Shown: positions 1 through 8,367 of the stretch, one piece after another
Layout of the letters: each line of letters begins with the position of its first letter
How positions within the stretch are numbered: position 1 is the stretch's first letter
Made by a program: the position numbers and the translations under genes
Notes under the pieces: model-generated
Database searches by the model: none
The model's input: only the letters and a program-made list of their open reading frames with translations
Told to the model about the DNA's origin: nothing
Assembly (NCBI GenBank): GCA_934438085.1
Contig: CAKSBC010000004.1
Coordinates: 56,107-120,106 of the forward strand
Length of the DNA: 64,000 nt
Direction: 5' to 3'
Source of the DNA: an uncultured Lachnospiraceae bacterium
GTDB lineage: Bacteria > Bacillota > Clostridia > Lachnospirales > Lachnospiraceae

Positions 1-357
1 ATAAAAAAGGATAACAGCAGAGAATCTTATGACCGCTCCAAGATAGAAAGCGGCATAGTTCGTTCCTGCCATAAAAGACCTGTTTCCACAGATCAGATCT
101 CAGCAATGATAGATGACATTGAAAACGAGATATTTGCCTTAGGTGAAAAGGAAATACCTACATCTGTAATAGGCGAGAAGGTCATGAAGAAGCTTAAGGA
201 TGTTGACGAGGTTGCATATGTAAGGTTCGCAAGCGTTTACAGAGAATTCAAGGATGTAAATACCTTCATTGATGAGATCGGAAAGCTGCTGAAGACGGAT
301 AAGGCAGCGGGAAGAAAAACAAGTGATGCCGCAGGCGGAAAGAAGGCGGAGGCTTGA
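1..357 (+). CDS. nrdR: Transcriptional repressor NrdR, C-terminal part (5' truncated by window edge)
   Basis: The reading frame is open from base 1, so the gene starts upstream of the window and its N-terminal zinc ribbon is missing. The visible 118 residues match the ATP-cone half of NrdR: a KKDNSRESYDRSKI stretch, then CHKRPVS, then the conserved GEKVMKKLKDVDEVAYVRFASVYREF region. NrdR is the nucleotide-sensing repressor of ribonucleotide reductase genes. The C terminus carries a 20-residue Ala/Lys-rich tail beyond the usual domain end. Its stop codon overlaps the TTG start of the next gene, so the two are probably cotranscribed. Confidence 0.88.
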   Translation: MKKDNSRESYDRSKIESGIVRSCHKRPVSTDQISAMIDDIENEIFALGEKEIPTSVIGEKVMKKLKDVDEVAYVRFASVYREFKDVNTFIDEIGKLLKTDKAAGRKTSDAAGGKKAEA

Positions 358-872
358 GGATTTACCCGGATGAGTATGTAAAAAGTATCGGGGATTATGA
401 CTTTGAGGAAGCCTACAATAAAGGTAAAAGGTCGATACTTTTTGACATTGATAATACGATAGTGCCGCATGGCGCGCCGGCAGATGATAAGGCGAAGGAA
501 CTGTTTGACAGCTTAAAGAGTATGGGCTTTAAGCTCTGCGCAGTGTCAAATAACAAAGAACCGAGAGTGAGATCTTTTTGCGAAAGCGTCAAGGTCCCTT
601 ATGTCTATAAGGCAGGAAAGCCTAAAAAAGACGGCTATGAGAGAGCAATGTCACTTTGCGGATCTGATAAAAGCAGCACTCTGTTTTTCGGAGATCAGAT
701 ATTTACAGATATTATAGGAGCCAAAAGGGCAGGCATACACAGCATTTTGGTTCGTCCTATAGACCGCAAAACCGACGAAATTCAGATAAAACTCAAGAGA
801 ATATTGGAAAAACCTATTATTATCAAGTTCTTTAAGGATAAAGAACTTGCATTTGACGAGTATTTTAGCTAA
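354..872 (+). CDS. yqeG: YqeG family HAD-type phosphatase
   Basis: 172 residues, the normal length for this HAD subclass IIIA family. The nucleophile motif DIDNT is at residues 31-35, the second motif VSNN at 64-67, the lysine in KAGKPKKDG around 86-94, and the metal-binding GDQIFTD at 113-119. The family is conserved in Firmicutes, often near shikimate or translation genes; its substrate is unsettled. The start is a TTG that overlaps the nrdR TGA in a TTGA arrangement, with GGCGGAGG upstream, which suggests translational coupling. No ATG start upstream fits the family N terminus. Confidence 0.85.
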   Translation: MRIYPDEYVKSIGDYDFEEAYNKGKRSILFDIDNTIVPHGAPADDKAKELFDSLKSMGFKLCAVSNNKEPRVRSFCESVKVPYVYKAGKPKKDGYERAMSLCGSDKSSTLFFGDQIFTDIIGAKRAGIHSILVRPIDRKTDEIQIKLKRILEKPIIIKFFKDKELAFDEYFS

Positions 873-965
873 AATATATTAGTCATTTTTATAATAATTA
901 CCTGTTGGCCGGTTGTATAGGGGCGGCAGGAGAAAAAGGCAATATATAATTCGGAGGAAAAATAA

Positions 966-1520
966 ATGATTTCAGCAGGTGATTTCAGAAATGGTGTAAC
1001 AGTCGAGATCGACGGACAGGTACTTCAGATCGTTGAGTTCCAGCACGTTAAGCCGGGTAAGGGAGCAGCATTCGTAAGAACAAAGCTTAAGAATGTTATC
1101 TCAGGCGGTGTTGTAGAGAAGACTTTCAGACCTACAGAGAAGTTCCCAAGTGCACGTATCGACAGAGTTGATATGCAGTATCTTTACAATGACGGAAGCT
1201 ACAACTTCATGAATGTCGAGACCTATGATCAGATCTCACTTCCTGAGGACGTTGTAGGAGATGCTATGAAGTTTGTTAAGGAGAACGATATCTGCAAGAT
1301 CTGCTCATACAAGGGAAGCGTATTCTCAGTAGAGCCTCCTATGTTCGTAGAGCTTGAGATCACAGATACAGAGCCTGGATTCAAGGGAGATACAGCTACA
1401 GGTGCTACAAAGCCTGCTATCGTTGAGACAGGTGCACAGGTTGCAGTTCCGCTTTTCGTTAACATCGGAGACAAGATCCAGATCGATACACGTACAGCTG
1501 AGTACTTAAAGAGAGTATAA
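966..1520 (+). CDS. efp: Translation elongation factor P
   Basis: 184 residues covering all three beta-barrel domains of EF-P, which binds stalled ribosomes between the P and E sites and relieves arrest at polyproline. The loop HVKPGKGAAFVR carries Lys32, the position modified in Bacillus subtilis EF-P. The C-terminal domain has the family ending GDKIQIDTRTAEYLKRV. The start is well defined: GGAGG lies seven bases before the ATG. The coding sequence uses a restricted, highly-expressed-type codon set (AAG for Lys, CTT for Leu). A 93-base gap separates it from yqeG; no convincing promoter was found there. Confidence 0.96.
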   Translation: MISAGDFRNGVTVEIDGQVLQIVEFQHVKPGKGAAFVRTKLKNVISGGVVEKTFRPTEKFPSARIDRVDMQYLYNDGSYNFMNVETYDQISLPEDVVGDAMKFVKENDICKICSYKGSVFSVEPPMFVELEITDTEPGFKGDTATGATKPAIVETGAQVAVPLFVNIGDKIQIDTRTAEYLKRV

Positions 1521-1534
1521 TTATAGGGATCAAG

Positions 1535-3325
1535 ATGACCAATACAATCGATTTACTTAATGCAATACTTGAGGATGCATTTATAAAAGCCGGCTTTGGG
1601 GCCGGCTTTGGTCGTGTTAATGTAAGTAACCGGCCTGACCTTTGTGAGTACCAGTGCAACAGTGCAATGGCACTTGCTAAAAAAGAGCATAAAAAGCCTA
1701 TAGATATTGCCAATGCGGTAGCTGATATACTTAAGGACAATAAGGCATTCTCAAAGGCAGAGGCCTGCATGCCGGGCTTTATTAACTTAGATATGTCGGA
1801 TGAGTTTATAGCATCCTATATTTTTGACATGCAGGAGGATTCTGACGCAGGACTTATAAAGGATCCTGATAAGAAAAAGATTATAGTTGACTACGGCGGA
1901 GCCAATGTTGCAAAGCCGCTTCATGTCGGACATCTTCGTTCAGCCGTTATCGGTGAAGCTTTAAAGCGTATCGGTGCCAAGATGGGCAACGAAATGATCG
2001 GAGACGTTCATTTAGGAGACTGGGGACTGCAGATGGGCCTCATCATTGAGGAACTCAAGGACAGAAACCAGAAAGAATTCGGCATCGCAGACCTTGAAGA
2101 GATATATCCGGCAGCCTCTAAGAAATCAAAGGAAACAGAGGCGGACGGCAAGACGCTCACACCGGCAGCAGCAGAATTTAAAAAGAGAGCTCTTAATGCA
2201 ACATCACTGCTTCAGAGCGGAGACCCTGAATGCATGGCTGTCTGGAAGAGGATAATGGAGCTTTCACTTGCCGATCTTAAGAAGAACTATGATTCGCTCG
2301 ATGTTCATTTTGAGCTTTGGAAGGGTGAGTCAGATGCTCAGAAGTATATTCCTGATATGCTTTCAGACTTCGAGAAGAAGGGCATAGCATATGAGTCACA
2401 GGGAGCGCTGGTAGTAGATGTTCAGGAGGAAAGCGACACTAAGGAAATACCTCCATGCATCGTAAGAAAGAGTGACGGCTCTGCACTTTATGCTACTACG
2501 GATCTTGCTACACTTGTTGAAAGAGAGCTTCTATATAAGCCTGATGCCTATATTTATATAGCGGATCAGAGACAGAGTCTGCATTATCTGAGCTTTTTCA
2601 GAGTGGCAAGGAAGGCAGGCATTGTAAGACCTGAGGAAACTCTTGATTTCCTCGGCTTCGGTACAATGAACGGCAAGGACGGAAAGCCGTTCAAGACAAG
2701 AGCCGGCGGAGTCATGAGACTTGAGATATTGGTAAAGGATATCTCAGATGCCGTTTACGAAAAGATAAGAGCCACAAGAAACGATGATGAAATATCAGAG
2801 GATGAGGCAAGAGAGATCGCAAAGACTGTAGGACTTGCGGCGCTTAAATACGGAGATCTTTCAAATCAGGCTTCAAAGGACTATATCTTTGATATGGAGC
2901 GCTTTACAAGCTTTGAAGGAAATACCGGACCTTACATTCTTTATACGATAGTTCGTATCGGCAGCATTCTGAGAAAATATGCAGAGACAGAAGGCATAAC
3001 AGCTGACGAAAACTTAGTTGCTGCTTCTGCGGAGCTTATCACAAAGGCAGTTGCCGCCTCTAAAGATGCAAGAGCACTTGCACTTGTGCTTATGCGCTAC
3101 AATGAAGCAGCAAGACAGACCTGGACACAGCTGGCACCGCATAAGCTTTGTCAGTACATCTACGAACTGTCAAATGCTTTCAACAGCTTCTATCATAATG
3201 TAAAAATCCTTTCGGAAGAAAATGCCGAGCTTAAGAAAGCATATATCGCTTTGCTTGAGCTTACACGCAGAGTACTTTCCGACAGCATAAATATGCTCGG
3301 CTTCAGCGCACCTGAAAAAATGTAA
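1535..3325 (+). CDS. argS: Arginyl-tRNA synthetase
   Basis: 596 residues, close to the usual 550-600. Class I synthetase that charges tRNA-Arg. The N-terminal tRNA-recognition domain occupies about residues 1-105. The ATP-binding signature ANVAKPLHVGHLRS puts the HIGH-equivalent HVGH at 130-133. As in most ArgRS enzymes there is no canonical KMSKS; its place is taken by GTMNGKDGKPFKTRAGG. The C-terminal anticodon-binding helical domain ends NMLGFSAPEKM. It begins 14 bases after efp with a modest AGGGA ribosome binding site. Confidence 0.96.
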   Translation: MTNTIDLLNAILEDAFIKAGFGAGFGRVNVSNRPDLCEYQCNSAMALAKKEHKKPIDIANAVADILKDNKAFSKAEACMPGFINLDMSDEFIASYIFDMQEDSDAGLIKDPDKKKIIVDYGGANVAKPLHVGHLRSAVIGEALKRIGAKMGNEMIGDVHLGDWGLQMGLIIEELKDRNQKEFGIADLEEIYPAASKKSKETEADGKTLTPAAAEFKKRALNATSLLQSGDPECMAVWKRIMELSLADLKKNYDSLDVHFELWKGESDAQKYIPDMLSDFEKKGIAYESQGALVVDVQEESDTKEIPPCIVRKSDGSALYATTDLATLVERELLYKPDAYIYIADQRQSLHYLSFFRVARKAGIVRPEETLDFLGFGTMNGKDGKPFKTRAGGVMRLEILVKDISDAVYEKIRATRNDDEISEDEAREIAKTVGLAALKYGDLSNQASKDYIFDMERFTSFEGNTGPYILYTIVRIGSILRKYAETEGITADENLVAASAELITKAVAASKDARALALVLMRYNEAARQTWTQLAPHKLCQYIYELSNAFNSFYHNVKILSEENAELKKAYIALLELTRRVLSDSINMLGFSAPEKM

Positions 3326-3338
3326 AAATACGACTTTA

Positions 3339-3388
3339 AGACAGATGGACTTCAGTATTTAATGATAAATAGCGGGGTTCATCTGTCT
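3339..3388. repeat. Inverted repeat between argS and the crotonase gene
   Basis: AGACAGATG at 3339-3347 is exactly complementary to CATCTGTCT at 3380-3388, with a 32-base loop. No T-tract follows on either strand, so it is not a typical intrinsic terminator; it may aid mRNA end formation. Confidence 0.35.
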
Positions 3389-3448
3389 GACGGTTAGATA
3401 AACATAGACTGAGCAGGAAATTCCTGACTGCAAATGGTATAAATACTT

Positions 3449-4234
3449 ATGGAATTTGAAAATATAATCGCAGAACTTAATGACGGTATCGAATACATTA
3501 CCTTAAATCGTCCGCAGGTATTAAATGCTCTCAACATAGACACTGTGTCAGAATTAAGAGACGCTATAGAGTACGCATACAGAGACGATGAGGTAAAGGT
3601 CGTTATTATTACCGGAGCAGGCGGCAGAGCATTTGCGGCAGGAGCGGATATTGCAGAGATGCATGCTCTCACACCTCAGGGCGGTCGTGAGATGATAGCA
3701 AACGGTCAGGCACTTATGTGCGAGATAGAAAAACTTCCGAAGCCTGTTATAGCCGCACTTGACGGTTATGTTATTGGCGGAGGACTTGAGCTCGCGCTGG
3801 CCTGCGACATTCGTATAGCAAGCAAGAAGACACAGTTTGCGTTTCCTGAGCCATCTCTCGGAATAATACCGGGCTACGGCGGTTCGCAGCGACTCGGAAG
3901 AGTTATAGGCTTCGGAGCTGCCAAATTTTACTGTATGACAGAAGAAAGAATTGATGTTCAGCGTGCTTATGAGCTTGGCCTTGTAGGAAAGATATGTTCT
4001 GATGAAGTTCCTGTGCTTGAAGAAGCCAACAGAATAGCTGAAGGACTAAAGGAACGCTGTCCGGAAGCACTTGCTGCAATAAAGGCAGTTATGCGTGAAG
4101 GACAAAATGCAGATATAGATACGGCTTTAGATATAGAAAAAAAGGCTTTTGATAAGCTTTTTTCATCATCCGCAAGAACAGAACGCATGGGTCTGTTCCT
4201 GGAAAAGCAGAAGAATAAGAAAAAGAAAAGTTAA
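3449..4234 (+). CDS. Enoyl-CoA hydratase/isomerase (crotonase) family protein
   Basis: 261 residues, a standard single-domain crotonase. The oxyanion-hole segment FAAGADIAEM lies at 62-71 and GGGLELALACDIRIAS follows. Both acids used by hydratases are present: the Glu of GGGLELA and the Glu of FPEPSLGIIPGYGG. The best guess is 3-hydroxybutyryl-CoA dehydratase or a related hydratase. No thiolase, 3-hydroxyacyl-CoA dehydrogenase or butyryl-CoA dehydrogenase genes are nearby, so a butyrate role is not shown by context. The ribosome binding site is poor. The C terminus is a lysine-rich tail. Confidence 0.85.
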   Translation: MEFENIIAELNDGIEYITLNRPQVLNALNIDTVSELRDAIEYAYRDDEVKVVIITGAGGRAFAAGADIAEMHALTPQGGREMIANGQALMCEIEKLPKPVIAALDGYVIGGGLELALACDIRIASKKTQFAFPEPSLGIIPGYGGSQRLGRVIGFGAAKFYCMTEERIDVQRAYELGLVGKICSDEVPVLEEANRIAEGLKERCPEALAAIKAVMREGQNADIDTALDIEKKAFDKLFSSSARTERMGLFLEKQKNKKKKS

Positions 4235-4257
4235 TTTTAGAACGGAAGGAATAAGCA

Positions 4258-5895
4258 ATGATATCAACCTCACATCTGACATTCCGTGTCGGGAAAAAGG
4301 CTTTATTTGAAGATGTTACCATCAAATTCACAGAAGGCAACTGCTATGGACTTATCGGTGCAAACGGTGCCGGCAAATCTACGTTTCTGAAGATACTTTC
4401 AGGACAGCTGGAACCTACCAACGGAGAGGTAGTCATTTCCAAGGATCAGAGACTGTCATTCCTTGAGCAGGATCATTTCAAATATGATGAGTTTACTGTG
4501 CTTGATACTGTCATAATGGGAAACAAGCGTCTTTATGACATTATGAAGGAAAAAGAGGCTATATACATGAAGCCTGATTTTTCTGATGAGGACGGCATAA
4601 AGGCTGCTGAGCTTGAAGGTGAGTTTGCTGAGATGAACGGCTGGGATGCCGAGACAGATGCGGCTACACTTCTTTCAGGTCTCGGAGTTGAAGTCAGTGA
4701 GCATTACAAGCTTATGAGCGAGCTTCCGAGCCCTATAAAGGTCAAGGTGCTTCTTGCAAAGGCATTATTCGGTAATCCGGATATCCTTCTTCTTGACGAG
4801 CCTACCAACCATCTTGATCTTGATGCAATTGCATGGCTTGAGGAGTTCCTGATCAACTTTGAAAATACTATTATAACGGTTTCCCATGACAGATATTTCC
4901 TTAATAAGGTTTGTACCGCTATTGCAGATATTGACTACGGAAAGATACAGCTTTATGCAGGAAACTATGATTTCTGGGTAGAGTCTTCACAGCTTATGAT
5001 CAAGCAGATGAAGGAAGCCAACCGCAAGAAGGAAGAGCAGATAAAGGAGTTGAAGGAATTTATTGCGCGCTTTGCTGCTAATGCTTCCAAGTCAAAGCAG
5101 GCAACATCCCGTAAGAAGGCTCTTGAGAAGATTGAGCTTGAGGAGATGAGACCTTCAAGCAGAAAATATCCTTATATTGATTTCAAACCTGATAGAAGCA
5201 TCGGAAATGATGTACTTACAGTCGAGAACCTTTCAAAGACTATTGACGGTGTGAAGGTGCTTGACAACATAAGCTTTATGATAGGAAGAGAAGATAAGGT
5301 AGCCTTTGTAGGACCGAATGAGCTTGCAAAGACCACACTTTTCCGTATCCTTACCGGAGAGCTTAAGCCTGACAGCGGAGATTATAAATGGGGAGTAACT
5401 ACTACTCAGGCATATTTCCCTAAGGACAGCACCAAGGAATTTGATTCAGAGGATACCATTTATGACTGGCTCATGCAGTACAGCCCTGAAAAGGACGTGA
5501 CATATGTCAGAGGCTTCCTTGGCAGAATGCTGTTCGGCGGTGATGATGGAATGAAGAGAGTAAATGTACTTTCGGGAGGAGAAAAGGTACGCTGTCTGCT
5601 TTCAAAGATGATGATAAGCGGATCAAACGTACTGATCCTTGATGAGCCTACAGACCATCTCGATATGGAATCTATATCAGCACTTAATAATGCACTTATC
5701 AGATTCCCGGGAGTTATCATTTTCTCATCAAGAGACCATCAGGTTACAGAGACCACAGCAAACCGTATCATGGAGATCCGTGACGGTAAGCTCATCGATA
5801 AGATGACTACATATGATGAGTATCTTGCAGCTGATGAGGGAGCAAGAAAAAGCTTCACCTTCACGCTTACAGGCGATGATGCCGGAGACAACTGA
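4258..5895 (+). CDS. ABC-F family ATP-binding protein, YkpA-like
   Basis: 545 residues with two ABC domains and no membrane segments, as in ABC-F proteins that act on the ribosome. Domain 1: Walker A GANGAGKST at 34-42, Walker B DEPTNHLD at 180-187, switch His at 210. A basic linker (about 245-295, AANASKSKQATSRKK) follows. Domain 2: Walker A variant GPNELAKTT at 352-360, LSGGEK at 438-443, DEPTDHLD at 462-469. The domain 2 Walker A variant is usual for the YkpA branch. Two departures are unusual: signature 1 reads LPSPIK (156-161) instead of a GG-containing motif, and switch 2 has Arg492 where His is expected. Ribosome binding site GGAAGGA; 23 bases after the crotonase gene. Confidence 0.88.
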   Translation: MISTSHLTFRVGKKALFEDVTIKFTEGNCYGLIGANGAGKSTFLKILSGQLEPTNGEVVISKDQRLSFLEQDHFKYDEFTVLDTVIMGNKRLYDIMKEKEAIYMKPDFSDEDGIKAAELEGEFAEMNGWDAETDAATLLSGLGVEVSEHYKLMSELPSPIKVKVLLAKALFGNPDILLLDEPTNHLDLDAIAWLEEFLINFENTIITVSHDRYFLNKVCTAIADIDYGKIQLYAGNYDFWVESSQLMIKQMKEANRKKEEQIKELKEFIARFAANASKSKQATSRKKALEKIELEEMRPSSRKYPYIDFKPDRSIGNDVLTVENLSKTIDGVKVLDNISFMIGREDKVAFVGPNELAKTTLFRILTGELKPDSGDYKWGVTTTQAYFPKDSTKEFDSEDTIYDWLMQYSPEKDVTYVRGFLGRMLFGGDDGMKRVNVLSGGEKVRCLLSKMMISGSNVLILDEPTDHLDMESISALNNALIRFPGVIIFSSRDHQVTETTANRIMEIRDGKLIDKMTTYDEYLAADEGARKSFTFTLTGDDAGDN

Positions 5896-6010
5896 TAACA
5901 AGAATAATATCAGAATAAAAGACGAGAAAATAGACGACTGCATAGGAGCAAAATGGCTTCTGTGCGGTCGTTTTTGCCATACTGCTTTTCATTTATCAAA
6001 AACAACTTAA

Positions 6011-6050
6011 AACCGCGAATCAGCCTTATATACTTAGCTAATTCGCGGTT
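6011..6050. repeat. Inverted repeat downstream of the ABC-F gene
   Basis: AACCGCGAAT (6011-6020) pairs perfectly with ATTCGCGGTT (6041-6050). Neither side has a continuous T-run, although both flanks are T-rich (read on the minus strand the repeat is followed by TTAAGTTGTTTTT). Probable transcription end for the converging ABC-F gene and tRNA, or an mRNA-stabilising stem. Confidence 0.45.
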
Positions 6051-6113
6051 CAAAACAACACTTTTTGTCCTATAACCCTAACCCTATAACCCAGAAATTG
6101 ATAAGATAATGAT

Positions 6114-6141
6114 AAAAAAAGAACTGACCAAAAGTCAGTTC
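6114..6141 (-). terminator. Intrinsic terminator of the tRNA-Gln gene
   Basis: On the minus strand GAACTGAC and GTCAGTTC (6134-6141 and 6121-6128) form an 8-bp stem immediately followed by seven T residues (6120-6114). It starts eight bases after the tRNA 3' end. Confidence 0.85.
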
Positions 6142-6148
6142 CTTAGAG

Positions 6149-6220
6149 CAGCGCTACAAGGATTCGAACCTTGAAATGACGGAGTCAGAGTCCGTTGCCT
6201 TACCATTTGGCGATAGCGCT
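6149..6220 (-). tRNA. tRNA-Gln (anticodon CTG)
   Basis: The minus strand folds into a complete cloverleaf of 72 bases: acceptor AGCGCTA/TAGCGCT (7 bp), D stem GCC/GGC, anticodon stem ACGGA/TCCGT with loop CTCTGAC, T stem CAAGG/CCTTG with TTCGAAT. The anticodon, complement of 6186-6188, is CTG. The discriminator base is G, as is normal for tRNA-Gln. The 3' CCA is not encoded (the next bases are CTC), so it must be added by the CCA-adding enzyme. Confidence 0.93.
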
Positions 6221-6418
6221 AAAATCAAATGCGAAATTCATTATATCACAATAATTATTAAATGCAAGCGGTTTTTTTTAAAAGATTAATATAAATTTGA
6301 TTAATTTGATTGCACCATTTGGAATAAGTAAGTTCCATCTTTGGAAGAAATGGGGGGGGTGGAAGTTAGTTTGACAAATAAAGAAAATGAGTGCAGCAGC
6401 CATGAATAAGGCGATTTG

Positions 6419-6447
6419 TTGAAAAAACAATTTAATAGTGGTATTAT
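6419..6447 (+). promoter_or_regulatory. Putative sigma-A promoter of the HAD / aldolase pair
   Basis: TTGAAA (6419-6424), 17-base spacer, TATTAT (6442-6447), followed by a 60-base leader to the ATG at 6513. The rest of the 290-base gap between the tRNA and the gene holds only AT-rich sequence and a G-tract at 6352-6360. Confidence 0.5.
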
Positions 6448-6512
6448 ACATTGATTAGTGCACTGTTTTTGTGTGCTTAGTGGAACTTTAAAGTCTGGAG
6501 AGTAGAAGTAAT

Positions 6513-7187
6513 ATGGAAAAACGTTACATTCTGTTTGATTTGGACGGAACCCTTACAGATTCCTATGAGGGTATTATAAACGCATTTATTTATGCATTAG
6601 ACAAGATGGGAATCGAGCCTAAGGAGGATACGTTCAGAAAATGTATCGGGCCGCCGGTCACTGAATCACTTCGTACATTTTACGGTATGAGTGAAGAGGA
6701 AGCAGACCGCGGAATAAAACTGTTTAGAGAATATTATACGGATAAGGGTATATTTGAAAATGTTCCTTATCCTGATATTGAGACTATGCTTAAGACACTT
6801 ACAGCACACGGCAAAAAGCTTATGGTGGCTACGGCAAAGCCTGAGTTTATGGCTGAAAGAGTACTTGAACATTTCGGCTTGTCGGAATATTTCTGCTTTG
6901 CTGCAGGAGTAACATCCGATAAGGCAGCACCGCCTAATGATCCTAAGCTTAGGAGCACAAAGGAGGATGTAATAAACTATATCCTCAGGACAAATGACAT
7001 TTTTGATCCGGAAAATGCCGTAATGGTAGGTGACAGAGGCAGTGATATGAGAGCCGCTAAGAAATTCGGTCTGCAGACTGTCGGCGCAGCATACGGCTAC
7101 GGCAGTGTGGAAGAGCTTACTGAGGCAGGAGCCGACAGCATAGCTCATGATCCTATGCAGCTTATTGAAATAATAGTGCAAAGCTGA
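6513..7187 (+). CDS. HAD family hydrolase, phosphoglycolate phosphatase-like
   Basis: 224 residues, the size of Gph/PGP-type subfamily IA phosphatases with an alpha-helical cap. Motif I FDLDGTLTDS is at 8-17, motif II TAKP follows the cap domain, and motif IV GDRGSDMRAAKKFG lies in the C-terminal third. The substrate cannot be told from sequence; phosphoglycolate, pyrophosphate or small phosphate esters are all possible. A GGAGAG ribosome binding site sits about ten bases before the ATG. The aldolase-like gene follows 12 bases later, suggesting an operon of two. Confidence 0.85.
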   Translation: MEKRYILFDLDGTLTDSYEGIINAFIYALDKMGIEPKEDTFRKCIGPPVTESLRTFYGMSEEEADRGIKLFREYYTDKGIFENVPYPDIETMLKTLTAHGKKLMVATAKPEFMAERVLEHFGLSEYFCFAAGVTSDKAAPPNDPKLRSTKEDVINYILRTNDIFDPENAVMVGDRGSDMRAAKKFGLQTVGAAYGYGSVEELTEAGADSIAHDPMQLIEIIVQS

Positions 7188-7199
7188 GGTATTAATAAA

Positions 7200-8234
7200 A
7201 TGATCAGATTAAATAATGACTACAATAAAGGTGCGCATCCTTCTATCATAGAGGCATTGGCCGCACATAATGATGAGAGCTATGCCGGATACGGTCTTGA
7301 TGAGATGAGTGAGAAGGCCGCGGCAGAGATTAAAAAATATCTTGGCAGAGATGATGCAGATATACATTTTCTTGTGGGCGGAACACAGACCAACTATACA
7401 GTTATAGCATCTGCTCTAAGACCTTATGAAAGCGTACTGAGTGCTGACAGCGGACATATCAATGTTCATGAGACAGGGGCTGTAGAGCATATAGGCCACA
7501 AGGTTGAGGCTCTTAAGAATAAGGATGGAAAAATATCTGCTGCACAGATAAGAGAGGCGGCAGAGACTTTTAGGACAAGCACTGTTCCTGAGCATATTAC
7601 AGAGCCTAAAATGGTTTATATCTCATTTCCTACCGAATACGGAACTGTTTACAGAAAGGATGAGCTTGAGGATATAAGCAGAGTTTGCAGAGAATACGGA
7701 CTCTATCTTTTTATTGACGGGGCAAGACTCGGTTATGGACTTGCCGCTGACGGAGGAAATGTTACACTTAAGGACATTGCAAGGCTTGCAGATGTATTCT
7801 ATATAGGCGGAACAAAGTGCGGAGCTATGTTCGGAGAAGCAGTTGTTATCTGCAACGATGAGCTAAAGAAGCATTTCAGAAGCAGCATAAAGCAGAACGG
7901 CGGCATGCTCGCAAAGGGATGGCTTACAGGGCTTCAGTTCTATACCTTATTTAAGGACGGACTCTATTTTGAAATAACCAAAAAGGCTGTTCAGCAGGCT
8001 ATGCAGATAAAGCATGCTTTTGCTGATGTCGGAATACCTTCATATATTTCAAGCCCGACAAATCAGCAGTTTGTTCTTCTTACAAACGAGCAGATGGAGA
8101 AGCTTTCCGAGAAATACATTTATGAATTTGAGTTCAGATCCGGAATAGATTATGCCTGCGTTAGATTCTGCACAAGCTGGGCAACAAAGGACGAGGAGAT
8201 AGATGAGCTTATTGCCGACATTCATGCTCTTTAA
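7200..8234 (+). CDS. Threonine aldolase family / beta-eliminating lyase (PLP enzyme)
   Basis: 344 residues, normal for low-specificity L-threonine aldolases of fold type I, which cleave L-threonine to glycine and acetaldehyde. The PLP aspartate and nearby arginine lie in FIDGARLGYG (D173, R176) and the Schiff-base lysine in YIGGTKCGAM (K206). The N-terminal NNDYNKGAHPSI replaces the more common SDT motif, a variant seen in clostridial homologues. It shares a promoter region with the HAD gene upstream. A related amino acid lyase activity cannot be excluded. Confidence 0.82.
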   Translation: MIRLNNDYNKGAHPSIIEALAAHNDESYAGYGLDEMSEKAAAEIKKYLGRDDADIHFLVGGTQTNYTVIASALRPYESVLSADSGHINVHETGAVEHIGHKVEALKNKDGKISAAQIREAAETFRTSTVPEHITEPKMVYISFPTEYGTVYRKDELEDISRVCREYGLYLFIDGARLGYGLAADGGNVTLKDIARLADVFYIGGTKCGAMFGEAVVICNDELKKHFRSSIKQNGGMLAKGWLTGLQFYTLFKDGLYFEITKKAVQQAMQIKHAFADVGIPSYISSPTNQQFVLLTNEQMEKLSEKYIYEFEFRSGIDYACVRFCTSWATKDEEIDELIADIHAL

Positions 8235-8253
8235 TGAAAATATGTAAAATATA

Positions 8254-8289
8254 TTTAATTGTAAATATACAATTAAAATCAGTTGACAA
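8254..8289 (+). promoter_or_regulatory. Candidate operator(s) upstream of bioY
   Basis: Two overlapping symmetric elements are visible. TTTAATTGTA (8254-8263) and TACAATTAAA (8268-8277) form a perfect 10-bp inverted repeat with a 4-base spacer. In addition TTGTAAAT (8259-8266) and GTTGACAA (8282-8289) resemble the long-spaced half-sites of a BirA operator, and the right half contains the -35 box. Regulation by the bifunctional BirA encoded downstream is an inference. Confidence 0.45.
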
Positions 8290-8310
8290 TACTGCAAATA
8301 AGTATATAAT
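8283..8310 (+). promoter_or_regulatory. bioY promoter
   Basis: Consensus -35 TTGACA (8283-8288) and -10 TATAAT (8305-8310) with a 16-base spacer, 57 bases before the bioY ATG. Confidence 0.75.
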
Positions 8311-8367
8311 CGAGGATGTCCGTATTGGAAGATCAAGCGGATAAATGAGTTATTTAAGGAGCAGTAT

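Noticed and set aside
6068..6092. Telomere-like CCCTAA repeats
   Set aside because: Only about three short imperfect copies in a bacterial intergenic region; coincidental.
6666..7181. 171-codon minus-strand reading frame
   Set aside because: It is antisense to the HAD phosphatase gene, has no ribosome binding site, and its composition (Cys/His/Tyr-rich) is that of a shadow frame.
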